Positions 50,441 to 59,638 are shown, numbered from the stretch's first letter. The stretch is DNA of 64,000 bases from Actinoplanes sichuanensis (GCF_033097365.1 NZ_AP028461.1:2046001-2110000); one strand, 5' to 3'. Numbers and translations: made by a program. The notes: generated by a model from the sequence alone, not told the origin.

Positions 50441-50553
50441 CTCATCCGCGGCCGAGCCGTCCCGGCCGGCGTCATCCGCGGCCGAGCCGTCCCGGCCGGC
50501 CTCACCCACGGCCCAGCCCTCCCGGCCTCATACGCGGCCGAGCCGACCCGGCT
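50441..50553. repeat. Four tandem copies of a 30-bp unit
   Basis: Two near-identical 30-bp units (50441-50470, 50471-50500; CTCATCCGCGGCCGAGCCGT core) are followed by two diverged, shortened ones (50501-50526, 50527-50553). The last overlaps the end of the alpha/beta hydrolase gene and encodes its final residues. Confidence 0.85.
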
Positions 50554-51847
50554 CTCCGATCCCGCCGGTCAGCCTGTCCGGGGCGAATCGGACGAACCTT
50601 GGATCGCCGCCTGGGTAACCGGCGCCGAACGCGGCCGGATCACCCGGCCAGCGGCCATGATCGAGACGGTATTCCAGAACGTGCAGTGCGGCCAGATTCT
50701 CGCTGGTCCGGAACGTGCAGTGACCCGCACCGTCGACATACAGGCTGCGCAGCAGGTCACCACGATGCCGGCCGTGCTCGGTGTACCAGTCGACCTGCTC
50801 GACCGGCACCAGTTCGTCGATCAGCGTGTGGATCGTCAGGAGCGGCACCCGTAGCTCACCGTTCGGCATCGACGATCTGCCCAGGTCGGCGACCGCCCAC
50901 GGGTCGGCGGTGATGTCGGCGGTGGCGGTCAGCCGGTTCAGGTCGGCCCGTAGATCCAGGCCGGCCTCCCGATACAGCGCTCGCACATGGCCCGCACGGC
51001 TGCTGCCCGCCAGCAGTGCACGGTAGTCGACCCCACGGTTCCAGGCGCTGTTGCCGCCCGCGGACAGTTCGATCTGTTGCCGCGCGGTCACATACCGGTT
51101 CAGTGCGCCACCGGCCACCAGTTGCTGGAACTGCCGCTCCTGTTGGGCGGCGGGCGTGCCGGCTCCGCCGGACACGTTGAACAACGCGGCCGCCAGCGCG
51201 ATCCGGGCCCGTCCCGGCGGCGTCGCCTGGGCTTCGGTCACGGCGGCGACGACGTCGGTTGCGGCCTGCGCGGCCTGCTCCGGCGAGTCATAACGGACAA
51301 GAGGGATGGTACGGTCGGAGGCCAGCAATTCGGTGATGGCGTGCAGGCCGTCCAGTTGGTAGTTGTTCAGGTTGACGCCGCCCGCGACGATGCCGCAGGT
51401 CGTGAGCACCCCGTCGATCTCGCCGCGCGGCCGGTGCCCTTGCCTGGTGCTGACCAGGCCGCCCATCGACCGGCCGACGGCGATCGTGCGCCGTGGCTCG
51501 GCACCGAGGACGGCCGTGAACGCGTCGAGGGCCGCGAACTGGTCGTCCTCCGCCGTCTCCAGGGCCCACCAGGTCGGCCCCGAGTAGGAGGAACCGAGAG
51601 TGGCGTACCCCTCGGAAAGAAGGATCTGCCGGGTTTGATCGTCGGGGGCGTCCTGTGGGCGCAGCGGGCCGAAGCCGTGGGCGAAGAGCAGGACCGTGCC
51701 GTTCCAGTCGGCGGGGACGTGGCCGAGCCAGGTCGCGCCGCTGGCGAGGGTGCCCTGATACTCGCCGGGTGGCGCGGCGGATGCGGCCGACGGCAGGCCG
51801 GCCAGCGTGGCGACGGCCAGGATCAGCGTCAGGAGCAGGCGTTTCAT
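50528..51847 (-). CDS. Secreted alpha/beta hydrolase
   Basis: A 439-residue protein with a signal peptide (MKRLLLTLILAVATLAG, cut near SAASA-APP). The fold begins WNGTVLLFAHGFGPLRPQD (oxyanion loop), with the nucleophile elbow VGRSMGGLV and a late His in GAGHCTF; the acid is probably in IHTLIDELVP. It is an extracellular esterase, lipase or peptidase whose substrate is unknown. The C-terminus is encoded in part by a DNA repeat and may vary among strains. Confidence 0.87.
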   Translation of the reverse strand: MKRLLLTLILAVATLAGLPSAASAAPPGEYQGTLASGATWLGHVPADWNGTVLLFAHGFGPLRPQDAPDDQTRQILLSEGYATLGSSYSGPTWWALETAEDDQFAALDAFTAVLGAEPRRTIAVGRSMGGLVSTRQGHRPRGEIDGVLTTCGIVAGGVNLNNYQLDGLHAITELLASDRTIPLVRYDSPEQAAQAATDVVAAVTEAQATPPGRARIALAAALFNVSGGAGTPAAQQERQFQQLVAGGALNRYVTARQQIELSAGGNSAWNRGVDYRALLAGSSRAGHVRALYREAGLDLRADLNRLTATADITADPWAVADLGRSSMPNGELRVPLLTIHTLIDELVPVEQVDWYTEHGRHRGDLLRSLYVDGAGHCTFRTSENLAALHVLEYRLDHGRWPGDPAAFGAGYPGGDPRFVRFAPDRLTGGIGEPGRLGRV

Positions 51848-51868
51848 CGCGTCTCCCTACTGTCGGGG

Positions 51869-53170
51869 TCAGTGGGTGACGGTGGTCAGGTCGTGGCGGC
51901 GGCCCTCGCGGATCAGCACGACGGCGATCGCGCTGACGGCGGCCGCGATGATCAGGTAGGTGGCGACCGGGGTGATCGTGGTGCCGCCGGTGCCGGCGTA
52001 GAGCGAGGCGAGGATGGCCGGGGTGAAGCCGCCGCCGATCAGGGTGGCCAGTTGGTAGCCGAGGGACGCTCCGGTGTAGCGGGCGCCGGTGCCGAACTGC
52101 TCGGAGATGAAGGCGCCCAGCGGCCCGTACATCAGCGATTGCAGACCCAGACCCACCGCGAAGCCGGTGAAGACCAACAACCCGTTGCCGGACCCCCACA
52201 GCTTGAACAGTGGGAAGGCCAGCAGGCCCCAGCCGATCGCCCCGGCGAGCAGGACCGGGCGGCGGCCGAAGCGATCGGACAGCCAGCCGGCACCGATCAC
52301 CGCGAAGATCGCCAAGAACGACGCGACCGAGAAGCCGAGCAGCACCGATGGGCGGGCCGTGCCGTGCGAGACGGCGTAGGTCTGGGCGAACGTGGCCATG
52401 CCGACCTGGAACGCGAACGCCGCGCCGGCGCCGAACGTGGTCAGGATCAGCGCCCGTGGGCGGCGCAGCACCGACAGGATCGGCAGGCTCGGTGGCTTGC
52501 GGGCGGCTTCGTCGAGCGCCCGCAGGAAAACCGGGCTCTCCGAGACCGACGCGCGCACCCACAAGCCGATGACCAGCAGAATCGCCGACATCAGGAACGG
52601 GATCCGCCAGCCCCAGGACAGGAACTGGTCCGGTGGCAGCAGCGAGAACAGGCCCAGCATCAGGCTGCCGAGCACTGCGCCGCTGGGTGCGCCGGCGTTG
52701 ACGAACGACGCCGCCAGGCCGCGGCGGCTGCCGCCGGAGTGTTCCAGGGCCATCAGGGCGGCGCCGCCCCACTCGCCGCCGACCGCGATGCCCTGCACCA
52801 CACGCAGGGTGATCAGCAGGACCGCGGACCAGCCGCCGATCACCGCGGCGCTCGGGATCAGGCCGATCAGGAACGACGCGACGCCCATCAGGAACATGGT
52901 GACCACGAGCATGCGTTTGCGGCCGATCCGGTCACCGAAGTGGCCGAACAGGATGCCGCCGACCGGCCGTGCCAGGTAGCCGGCGGCGAACGTGCCGAAC
53001 GAGAACAGCACCGAGGTCAGCGGATCCAGGCCGGAGAAGAAGACGGCCGGGAAGACCAGGGCGGCTGCGGTGCCGTACAGGAGGAAGTCGTAGAACTCGA
53101 TGGTGCTTCCGAGGTAGCTGGAGAAGACGACCCGGCGTACCTCACTGGTTTCTTTCGTTGCGAGATCCAT
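51869..53170 (-). CDS. MFS transporter, metabolite:H+ symporter (MHS) type
   Basis: A 433-residue, 12-helix transporter. TIEFYDFLLYGTAAAL in helix 1 and GHFGDRIGRKRML (the loop 2-3 motif) mark the MHS family (KgtP/ProP/ShiA-like), importers of carboxylates, betaine or shikimate. MDLATKET at 53170 is preceded by an AGGCAGG-like site. It is divergent from a MarR gene with a palindromic operator between them, so it is probably regulated by it. Substrate unknown. Confidence 0.9.
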   Translation of the reverse strand: MDLATKETSEVRRVVFSSYLGSTIEFYDFLLYGTAAALVFPAVFFSGLDPLTSVLFSFGTFAAGYLARPVGGILFGHFGDRIGRKRMLVVTMFLMGVASFLIGLIPSAAVIGGWSAVLLITLRVVQGIAVGGEWGGAALMALEHSGGSRRGLAASFVNAGAPSGAVLGSLMLGLFSLLPPDQFLSWGWRIPFLMSAILLVIGLWVRASVSESPVFLRALDEAARKPPSLPILSVLRRPRALILTTFGAGAAFAFQVGMATFAQTYAVSHGTARPSVLLGFSVASFLAIFAVIGAGWLSDRFGRRPVLLAGAIGWGLLAFPLFKLWGSGNGLLVFTGFAVGLGLQSLMYGPLGAFISEQFGTGARYTGASLGYQLATLIGGGFTPAILASLYAGTGGTTITPVATYLIIAAAVSAIAVVLIREGRRHDLTTVTH

Positions 53171-53218
53171 ATTGGCCTGCCTCGATGGGAGGGATCTCGG
53201 GCCATCGTGGACCCATTT

Positions 53219-53251
53219 AGTTGAGAAAGTCAATGATTGGACTCCTCAACT
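53219..53251. promoter_or_regulatory. MarR operator between the MFS transporter and marR genes
   Basis: AGTTGAG (53219-53225) and CTCAACT (53245-53251) flank an inner, imperfect AGTC-AATGATTG-GACT palindrome. The whole region is AT-rich. It lies 49 bp from the transporter start and 31 bp from marR, so it probably represses both. Confidence 0.7.
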
Positions 53252-53281
53252 TCTGTGCGAGACTCGGATAGGCTCCGAACC

Positions 53282-53743
53282 ATGACCGACCCCCCTCATC
53301 GACTGCTCGGTTCGGACCTCGCTGCGGACCCGGCGTTCCTGCTGGCCCGGGCGCGCGCGGTGACCAGCGGGGTGGCCAACGCACGGCTCGCGGGGTTTCA
53401 GCTGAAAGTCCGGTCGCTGTCCGTGCTGTGGCTCGCCAGTCAGGGATTCGGGCCGTCGCAGCGCGAGCTCAGCGACTTCCTCGGGCTCGACCCCAGCCAG
53501 GTGGTCGCCCTCGTCGACGACCTCCAGGGACGTGGTCTCGTCGAGCGCCGGCCGGACGAACGTGACCGTCGATCGCGGATCATCGTGGCCACCGAGGCCG
53601 GACTCGAACTGCTCGAACAGGCGCTCGTCGAGATACGGGCGGCGGGCGACTCCACCTTTGCCGGCCTCACCGACGACGAGCGGAAGACGCTCACCGGATT
53701 GCTCACGAAAGTGGCGTTCGGCGGTCGCGCGGCTGAGGGCTGA
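53282..53743 (+). CDS. MarR-family transcriptional regulator
   Basis: A 153-residue winged-helix repressor: QRELSDFLGLDPSQVVALVD as the recognition region, then VERRPDERDRRSRII as the wing, and a C-terminal dimer helix. The ATG at 53282 (MTDPPHR) is chosen because the operator lies upstream; a longer frame would include it. It is divergent from the MFS transporter and 19 bp before another MFS gene on its own strand, and may control both. Confidence 0.9.
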   Translation: MTDPPHRLLGSDLAADPAFLLARARAVTSGVANARLAGFQLKVRSLSVLWLASQGFGPSQRELSDFLGLDPSQVVALVDDLQGRGLVERRPDERDRRSRIIVATEAGLELLEQALVEIRAAGDSTFAGLTDDERKTLTGLLTKVAFGGRAAEG

Positions 53744-53761
53744 CGCCGGTAACCTGCTCGG

Positions 53762-55000
53762 GTGTCGCGGGGGTTCCGGTGGTTGTGGGCGTCGTATGCG
53801 GTCAGTGCCTACGGGTCGGGGTTCGCCTTCGGGGCGTTGCCGCTGATCGCGGTGCTCGTACTCGAAGTCGGGCCGGGGCAGGTGTCGGCGCTCGCGGCGA
53901 TCGGGCCGGCCGTGGGGGCGCTGCTCGCGGTGCCTCTCGGACCGTGGATGGAGTTCCGGCGCAAACGGCCCGTCATGATCCTGATGGATCTCGTACGGTT
54001 CGGGGTGCTGCTGACCATCCCACTCGCGTACGCCCTCGACGCACTCACCTTCGGTCAGCTGCTGATCGTCTCGGCTGTCGCCGCGGCCGGCAAGATCGCG
54101 TTCAACGCCGCCGCCGGGGCACACCTCAAAGGGCTCGTGCCGCCCGCTGAACTGCTGGTGGCCAACTCGCGGTTCGAGTCGACGAACTGGAGCTCGATCG
54201 CGGTCGGGCCGCCGCTCGGTGGGGCGGCGATCGGACTGTTCGGGCCGGTCGTCACCGTCATCGCGGACGCGGTCAGCTATCTGCTGTCGGCGCTGTGCCT
54301 CCTCGGGATCCGGGTGCCGGAAACGCCGCCCCTCGCCGGGGCCGCCGCCCGGCTCCGCGCCCGCGAGGTCGTCGACGGCTGGCGGCACCTGCTCGGCCAT
54401 CCGGGGCTGCGGGCGCTCTTTCTCAACCACCTGCTCGTCAGTGGACTGATCATGGCCACCGAGCCGCTGCTGGCCGTGCTCATGCTCGGTGAGCTCGGGT
54501 TCCCGCCCTGGCAATACGGGCTCGCCTTCGCCGTACCCTGCCTCGGAGGTCTGATCGGCTCCCGCCTCGCCCGCCGGGTCGTGGCCACCCGAGGCCGACC
54601 GTGGGTGTTGCGAGTCGTCGGCACGCTGCGGGCCGTGTGGCTGCTCGGGCTCGCTTTCGTGCAGCCGGGTGTGGCAGGCCTGGTGACCGTGATCGTGCTC
54701 GAACTGGTGATCATCATCTGCATGAGCCTGTACAACCCGGTGCTCGGCACCTACCGGCTCGAACACACGCCGGCCCCGCTGCTGGCCCGCACCCTCACCG
54801 CCTGGGCGATCAGCACCGGCCTGGCCATCGCCGCGCTCAGCGCCCTCGCCGGACTCCTCGCCGATCTGACCAGCGCGCGGATCGGTCTTGTCGTCGCCGG
54901 AGTGTTGATCCTGGTCAGCCCGCTTCTCCTGATCCGGATACCACCTGAGGTATATGCCGAGATCCAGCCGCAGCAAGATCCGCCGAAGGCCGCCGCCTAG
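53762..55000 (+). CDS. MFS transporter, drug/siderophore exporter type (DHA3)
   Basis: A 412-residue 12-helix protein starting at GTG. WLWASYAVSAYGSGFAFGAL in helix 1 and the loop motif GPWMEFRRKRPVMILMD match the EntS/DHA3 branch of drug and siderophore exporters. No siderophore gene is near. It follows marR by 19 bp and is probably co-transcribed with it. Confidence 0.88.
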   Translation: MSRGFRWLWASYAVSAYGSGFAFGALPLIAVLVLEVGPGQVSALAAIGPAVGALLAVPLGPWMEFRRKRPVMILMDLVRFGVLLTIPLAYALDALTFGQLLIVSAVAAAGKIAFNAAAGAHLKGLVPPAELLVANSRFESTNWSSIAVGPPLGGAAIGLFGPVVTVIADAVSYLLSALCLLGIRVPETPPLAGAAARLRAREVVDGWRHLLGHPGLRALFLNHLLVSGLIMATEPLLAVLMLGELGFPPWQYGLAFAVPCLGGLIGSRLARRVVATRGRPWVLRVVGTLRAVWLLGLAFVQPGVAGLVTVIVLELVIIICMSLYNPVLGTYRLEHTPAPLLARTLTAWAISTGLAIAALSALAGLLADLTSARIGLVVAGVLILVSPLLLIRIPPEVYAEIQPQQDPPKAAA

Positions 55001-55013
55001 AAGAATTTCCGGC

Positions 55014-55229
55014 ATGACAACGGAGCGCAAGGTCACCTGGAAAGACTGGACCGTCGAGATCAGCTGGCTGGTCGTCCTGGCCGTCCTCAATGTGGTGTTC
55101 CGCCTGGAGCGTTTCGAAGGCACCCTGGTCAGCCGCTGGTACGTGGCGCTCGGCATCTCCGTCGCGGTGATCGCCGTCTTCGAGTTCGCCCGCTCCCGCA
55201 TCAACCCGGGAAGAAATTCCGAGGACTGA
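55014..55229 (+). CDS. Small membrane protein
   Basis: A 71-residue protein with two hydrophobic segments (ISWLVVLAVLNVVFRL and WYVALGISVAVIAVFEFA) and charged ends. It starts 14 bp after the MFS stop. No family is recognised; it could be an accessory of the transporter. Confidence 0.6.
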   Translation: MTTERKVTWKDWTVEISWLVVLAVLNVVFRLERFEGTLVSRWYVALGISVAVIAVFEFARSRINPGRNSED

Positions 55230-55312
55230 TGTCGAGAACGCGTGTGCGGCTCCGTCCCCGGGACGAAGCGCGACCACAATGGGTCGCACACCGAACCCGG
55301 GAGAAACCCATC

Positions 55313-55720
55313 ATGGCGAAGTACCTGCTGCTCAAGCACTACCGTGGCGGCCCGGCCGCGGTCAACGACGTGCCGATGGAGAAGTGGACGCCGGAGGAGA
55401 TCTCCGCACACATCAAGTACATGAACGATTTCGCGGCCCGCCTCGAGGAGAGCGGCGAGTTCGTCAGCGGTGACGCGCTCGCCCCCGAAGGCGCCTGGGT
55501 CCGTTACGACGGCGAGGGCCGTCCGCCGGTCACCGATGGGCCGTTCCCGGAGACCAAGGACCTGATCGCCGGCTGGATGATCATCGACGTGGACAGCTAC
55601 GAGCGGGCCGTCGAACTCGCCGGCGAACTGTCCGCGGCACCCGGCGCCGGCGGCAAGCCGATTCATGAGTGGCTCGAACTGCGTCCGTTCCTGCACATGC
55701 CGCCGACCGTCACGGAGTGA
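55313..55720 (+). CDS. YCII/DGPF-family protein
   Basis: A 135-residue dimeric alpha+beta-barrel protein. YLLLKHYRGGP at the N-terminus and VTDGPFPETKDLIAGWMIID with the DGPF motif are typical of the family. In actinobacteria these genes stand next to ECF42 sigma factors and are their conserved partner. GGGAGAAA precedes the ATG. Ten bp separate it from the sigma-factor start, so they form an operon. The biochemical role is unknown. Confidence 0.92.
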   Translation: MAKYLLLKHYRGGPAAVNDVPMEKWTPEEISAHIKYMNDFAARLEESGEFVSGDALAPEGAWVRYDGEGRPPVTDGPFPETKDLIAGWMIIDVDSYERAVELAGELSAAPGAGGKPIHEWLELRPFLHMPPTVTE

Positions 55721-55729
55721 CGGCACCCC

Positions 55730-56893
55730 ATGACACTCGCCCAGGCGGGACTCCGGGAACTCACACCGGCCGTCCTCGCGATCCTCGTCCGTCGCGGAGC
55801 CGACTTCGCGGCGGCCGAGGACGCCGTGCAGGACGCTCTGGTCGAAGCCCTGCGTGTCTGGCCGGATGATCCGCCTCGTGATCCGAAAGGCTGGCTCATC
55901 ACCGTCGCCTGGCGGCGGTTCCTGGATGTGGCTCGCGCCGACGCCGCCCGGCGTCGGCGCGAGGACCTCGTCGACCAGGAACCGCCGGCCGGGCCGGCCA
56001 CGTTCACCGACGACACGCTCCAGCTCTACTTCCTGTGCGCGCACCCGTCGCTGACTCCGGCGTCGGCCGTCGCGCTCACCCTGCGGGCTGTCGGTGGGCT
56101 CACGACCAGGCAGATCGCCGACGCCTACCTGGTACCCGAGGCGACCATGGCACAGCGGATCAGTCGGGCCAAACGGACCGTCGCCGGGGTGCGCCTCGAC
56201 CGGCCGGGCGACGTCGCCACCGTGCTGCGTGTGCTCTACCTGGTCTTCAACGAGGGCTACACCGGCGACGTCGACCTGGCCACCGAGGCGATCCGGCTCA
56301 CCCGCCGGCTCGCCACCGCCATCGACCATCCGGAAGTCGCCGGACTGCTCGCGCTCATGCTGCTCCACCACGCGCGCCGTGCCGCCCGAACCGCCCCGGA
56401 CGGCAGCCTCGTGCCCCTCGCCGAACAGGACCGGGACCGCTGGGACACCACGATGATCAGCGAGGGCGTGGCGATCCTCCAGACGGCGCTCTCCCGGGAC
56501 CGGCTCGGCGAATTCCAGGCACAGGCCGCGATCGCGGCGCTGCACGCGGACGCACCGACTGCGGACGAGACCGACTGGGTACAGATCGTCGAGTGGTACG
56601 ACGAACTCGTCCAGCTCACCGGCAATCCGGTGGCGCGGCTCAACCGGGCGGTGGCGGTCGGCGAGGCCGACGGTGCGCATGCGGGCCTGGCGGCCCTCGC
56701 CGAACTCGACGCGACCCTTCCGCGTCACACGGCGGCGGCGGCCTACCTGCACGAGAAGGCAGGCGATCACAACCAGGCAGCCCAGATGTACGCCGTAGCC
56801 GCCCGCCAGGCCACCAACCTGGCCGAGCGCGATCATCTGACACGGCAGGCGGCGCGCCTCAACGCCCGCGATTCGCGGCCGCCCGATTCCTGA
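55730..56893 (+). CDS. ECF42-type RNA polymerase sigma factor with C-terminal TPR-like extension
   Basis: A 387-residue sigma factor. Region 2 is short (AEDAVQDALVEALRVW, then DPKGWLITVAWRRFLDVARA) and region 4 contains TTRQIADAYLVPEATMAQRI. After residue 180 a 200-residue helical domain follows (DUF6596/TPR-like; VLRVLYLVFNEGY and RLNRAVAVGEADG), typical of ECF42 and needed for activity in studied members. No anti-sigma gene is present, as expected for the group. The preceding DGPF protein is its usual partner and a likely target. Confidence 0.92.
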   Translation: MTLAQAGLRELTPAVLAILVRRGADFAAAEDAVQDALVEALRVWPDDPPRDPKGWLITVAWRRFLDVARADAARRRREDLVDQEPPAGPATFTDDTLQLYFLCAHPSLTPASAVALTLRAVGGLTTRQIADAYLVPEATMAQRISRAKRTVAGVRLDRPGDVATVLRVLYLVFNEGYTGDVDLATEAIRLTRRLATAIDHPEVAGLLALMLLHHARRAARTAPDGSLVPLAEQDRDRWDTTMISEGVAILQTALSRDRLGEFQAQAAIAALHADAPTADETDWVQIVEWYDELVQLTGNPVARLNRAVAVGEADGAHAGLAALAELDATLPRHTAAAAYLHEKAGDHNQAAQMYAVAARQATNLAERDHLTRQAARLNARDSRPPDS

Positions 56894-56959
56894 CCTTCCG
56901 AGTCCCGTCCGATTGATGATCAACATCAGGTTCTCTCCCAGGAGATCAAGGAGGACACG

Positions 56960-57598
56960 GTGTCCACGTTCGTGCTGATCCACGGGGCCGGCGACGTCGG
57001 CTGGTACTGGCACCTCGTGCAGGCCGAACTGCGCGCTCGTGGGCACGACAGCATCGCGCCGGACCTGCCCTGCGACGACGACGCCGCGGGGCTCGCCGAA
57101 TACGCCGACTCGGTGATCTCGGCGATCGGGGACCGCACCGACCTCGTGATAGTCGGGCAGTCGCTCGGCGGGTTCACCGCACCGCTGGTCTGCGAACAGG
57201 TATCGGCGCGGTTGATGATCCTGGTCGCGCCGCTCATCCCGGCGCCGGGTGAGGCCGTCACCGCCTACTGGGCCGCCACCGGCTGGGACCGGGAGCCGCG
57301 CGAGCCCCACGACGACGTCTTCTATCAGGACGTCCCGCCGGAACTGGCGGCCGAGGCCCGGGCTCGGGGCCGGGCACAGTCCGAGACGCGTCTCGGCGAG
57401 CCGACGCCGATGCGAGCCTGGCCGGCCGTACCCACGAAGGTCCTGATCTGTCGCGACGACCGTCTGCTGCCGGTCGCCTACCAGCGCCGCGTCGCCCGGG
57501 AACGTCTCGGAATCGTCCCCGACGAGATCGACGGTGGGCACACTCCAGCGCTGAGCCGGCCCGGCGACCTGGCCGATCGCCTCGTGGGATACCGCTAG
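56960..57598 (+). CDS. Alpha/beta hydrolase (esterase-like)
   Basis: A 212-residue cytosolic hydrolase. TFVLIHGAGDVGWYW is the oxyanion loop, VGQSLGGFTAPLV the nucleophile elbow, CRDDRLLP holds the probable acid and GGHTPALSRP the His. The size and pattern match the MenH/pimeloyl-esterase-like salicylate-ester group. AAGGAGG precedes the GTG start by 6 nt, the best Shine-Dalgarno in the area. Substrate unknown. It follows the sigma-factor gene by 66 bp and may belong to its regulon. Confidence 0.9.
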   Translation: MSTFVLIHGAGDVGWYWHLVQAELRARGHDSIAPDLPCDDDAAGLAEYADSVISAIGDRTDLVIVGQSLGGFTAPLVCEQVSARLMILVAPLIPAPGEAVTAYWAATGWDREPREPHDDVFYQDVPPELAAEARARGRAQSETRLGEPTPMRAWPAVPTKVLICRDDRLLPVAYQRRVARERLGIVPDEIDGGHTPALSRPGDLADRLVGYR

Positions 57599-57607
57599 CC
57601 TCCCAAA

Positions 57608-57949
57608 ATGCGTCTGGGGGAGCTGCCGGCCGCCGGATCCTGGCGCTCCGCGATCACTTCGACCGGTCGGGTCATCGACCCGCTCGACCACGGCGACGAG
57701 GGGTTCGCCGGACACGCCGAGTGGCAGAATTCGACCGCCCCGCGGAACCTGACCATCGAGGGCGCGCTGCTCTACCACTCGGTGTCGGCCCTGACCGTTA
57801 CGCACCTGCGGGCTCACGGCGTGTTCGGCTCGGACGGCTCGGTCCTTCCCAGCCCGCTCTACCACTCCCTGACCTTCGTCCCTTCTGTCTCCTCTCGGCG
57901 CGTCTGTCCTGCCTCGCCGGTCTGCCCCGCGTTCCGGTTCGTGGGGTGA
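57608..57949 (+). CDS. Doubtful small ORF
   Basis: A 113-residue ORF starting MRLGELPAAGSWRS. The first 85 residues look mildly protein-like (TIEGALLYHSVSALTVTHLR), the rest is Ser/Pro/Val-rich and looks non-coding. No family, signal or domain is seen. It may be the remains of a gene or chance. Without it the 57.6-58.0 kb stretch holds no gene. Confidence 0.25.
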   Translation: MRLGELPAAGSWRSAITSTGRVIDPLDHGDEGFAGHAEWQNSTAPRNLTIEGALLYHSVSALTVTHLRAHGVFGSDGSVLPSPLYHSLTFVPSVSSRRVCPASPVCPAFRFVG

Positions 57950-58033
57950 GCCGGAGCATTTCCCAGCCGAAAGGTTCAGGTCCCGGGGCGCCCTGCCGAT
58001 GCACCGCAACGCGTCATGGGAGGAAGGGAGCGG

Positions 58034-59557
58034 ATGGTGGAGACCAGACGGTGGGTCCGGCGAACCGGAATGGGTGTGATGGCGGCGTTGCTGGCCACGA
58101 CCCCGTTCGGCGCCGGCCCGGCGCAGGCGGCCGAGCCGGCAGTGGAGCTGGCCGGCAACGCCTGGATCGACATCGGTGGGGGCAACGCCGCCATCGCCGC
58201 GGTGCGAAGCGCCGCCGGCGGCAAGGTGAAGAACGGAACCGTCGACACGGCATCGCTGACCGGCGCCGGTATCGGCGTCGCTCTGATCGACTCGGGAATC
58301 GCCCCGGTGCCCGGCCTGAACCAACCCGGAAAGGTGATCAACGGCCCAGACCTGTCGTTCGAATCGCAGACTCCCGGCCTGCAATACTCCGACACCTACG
58401 GGCACGGCACCCACATGGCCGGCATCATCGCCGGCTCCGACCCGGCCGGCGGTTTCGAAGGCGTGGCCCCCGGCGCGCACCTGATCAATGTGAAGACCGC
58501 CGCCTACGACGGCGCCGTCGATGTCTCCCAGGTCATCGCGGCCATCGACTGGGTGGTCGCACACCGCAACGATCCGGGCCTCAACATCCGGGTCCTGAAC
58601 CTGTCGTTCGGCACCGATTCGATCCAACCGTCGCTGATCGACCCGCTGTCGTACGCGGTCGAGACAGCCTGGAAGAAGGGCATCGTCGTGGTTGCCAGCA
58701 CCGGCAACGACGGCACCGCCCGAGTGACCATGCCCGCGGCCAACCCCTACGTCCTCGCGGTCGGCGCCGCCGACTCGAACGGCACGGAGACCCGCACCGA
58801 CGACACACTTGCCACGTTCAGCAACCGCGGCACCGTCCTCCGGCACCCCGATCTGATCGCCACCGGCCGGTCCCTGGTGTCGCTGCGGGCACCCGGTTCG
58901 TACATCGACACCCAATACCCGGCCGCCCGCGTCGGCGACAAGCTGTTCCGCGGCAGTGGCACCTCGCAGGCTGCCGCAGTGGTCTCCGGATCGGTGGCCC
59001 TTCTTCTTCAGCAGCGCCCCGGACTCACTCCTGACCAGGTCAAGCAACTGCTCATCAGGACCGCCGACCCGCTGGCCAAGCCCGACCCGATCGGCTCGGG
59101 TGCCGGACAGCTGGACATCGCGGAGGCCGCCACCCTGATCGCACCGTTGAACGCTACGCAGGTGTGGCCGGCCGCGACCGGACTCGGATCGCTGGAGGCC
59201 TCCCGGGGCACCAGCCACGTCGCCGACGGTGCAACCGGTGTGGAACTCACCGGTGAACGCGACATCTTCGGCATGCCGTGGGTGCCGGTGACCTGGGTGG
59301 TCAACGCCCGCAACGGCAAGGCGTGGACCGGCGGCACCTGGAACGGTTCGGTGTGGTCCGGGTCGTCCTACACCGGCACGTCCTGGGCGTCGAGCACCTG
59401 GGCCCTCGCCACCTGGACCGGCAGATCGTGGGCCGGGCGCTCCTGGGCGGGCGACAGCTGGGCCGGCCGCTCCTGGAACGGCGGCACCTGGACCGGCCGC
59501 TCCTGGAACGGCGGCACCTGGGCCGGCCGGTCGTGGGCGGGCCGAAGCTGGGCCTGA
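58034..59557 (+). CDS. Subtilisin-like (S8) serine protease with Trp-rich repeat tail
   Basis: A 507-residue secreted protease. Signal peptide to about residue 33 (GPAQAAEP). The catalytic triad is Asp in ALIDSGI, His in YGHGTHMAG and Ser in GSGTSQAAA, all intact. The last 80 residues are a repeated Trp motif (GRSWAG, GGTWTG, NGGTWAG), one Trp every 5-6 residues. Such tails occur on actinobacterial subtilases and probably anchor or bind a surface polymer. The ATG at 58034 has GGAAGGGAG before it. It is followed 81 bp later by the GGDEF-EAL gene on the same strand. Confidence 0.93.
   Translation: MVETRRWVRRTGMGVMAALLATTPFGAGPAQAAEPAVELAGNAWIDIGGGNAAIAAVRSAAGGKVKNGTVDTASLTGAGIGVALIDSGIAPVPGLNQPGKVINGPDLSFESQTPGLQYSDTYGHGTHMAGIIAGSDPAGGFEGVAPGAHLINVKTAAYDGAVDVSQVIAAIDWVVAHRNDPGLNIRVLNLSFGTDSIQPSLIDPLSYAVETAWKKGIVVVASTGNDGTARVTMPAANPYVLAVGAADSNGTETRTDDTLATFSNRGTVLRHPDLIATGRSLVSLRAPGSYIDTQYPAARVGDKLFRGSGTSQAAAVVSGSVALLLQQRPGLTPDQVKQLLIRTADPLAKPDPIGSGAGQLDIAEAATLIAPLNATQVWPAATGLGSLEASRGTSHVADGATGVELTGERDIFGMPWVPVTWVVNARNGKAWTGGTWNGSVWSGSSYTGTSWASSTWALATWTGRSWAGRSWAGDSWAGRSWNGGTWTGRSWNGGTWAGRSWAGRSWA
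59320..59557 (+). repeat. Trp-repeat region of the subtilase
   Basis: About fifteen Trp-containing pentads and hexads (SWxGR, TWxG) in tandem. At DNA level a 30-bp unit beginning TGGGCCGGCCGCTCCTGGAA is nearly duplicated at 59459 and 59489, so it has expanded recently. Confidence 0.8.
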
Positions 59558-59638
59558 CCAAGGCACCACCGCGCACGTTCGCTCAACCTCGGCGCAACAC
59601 AGCCGACATGGAGGACGAACAGCCGGGAGGGGAGGAAC

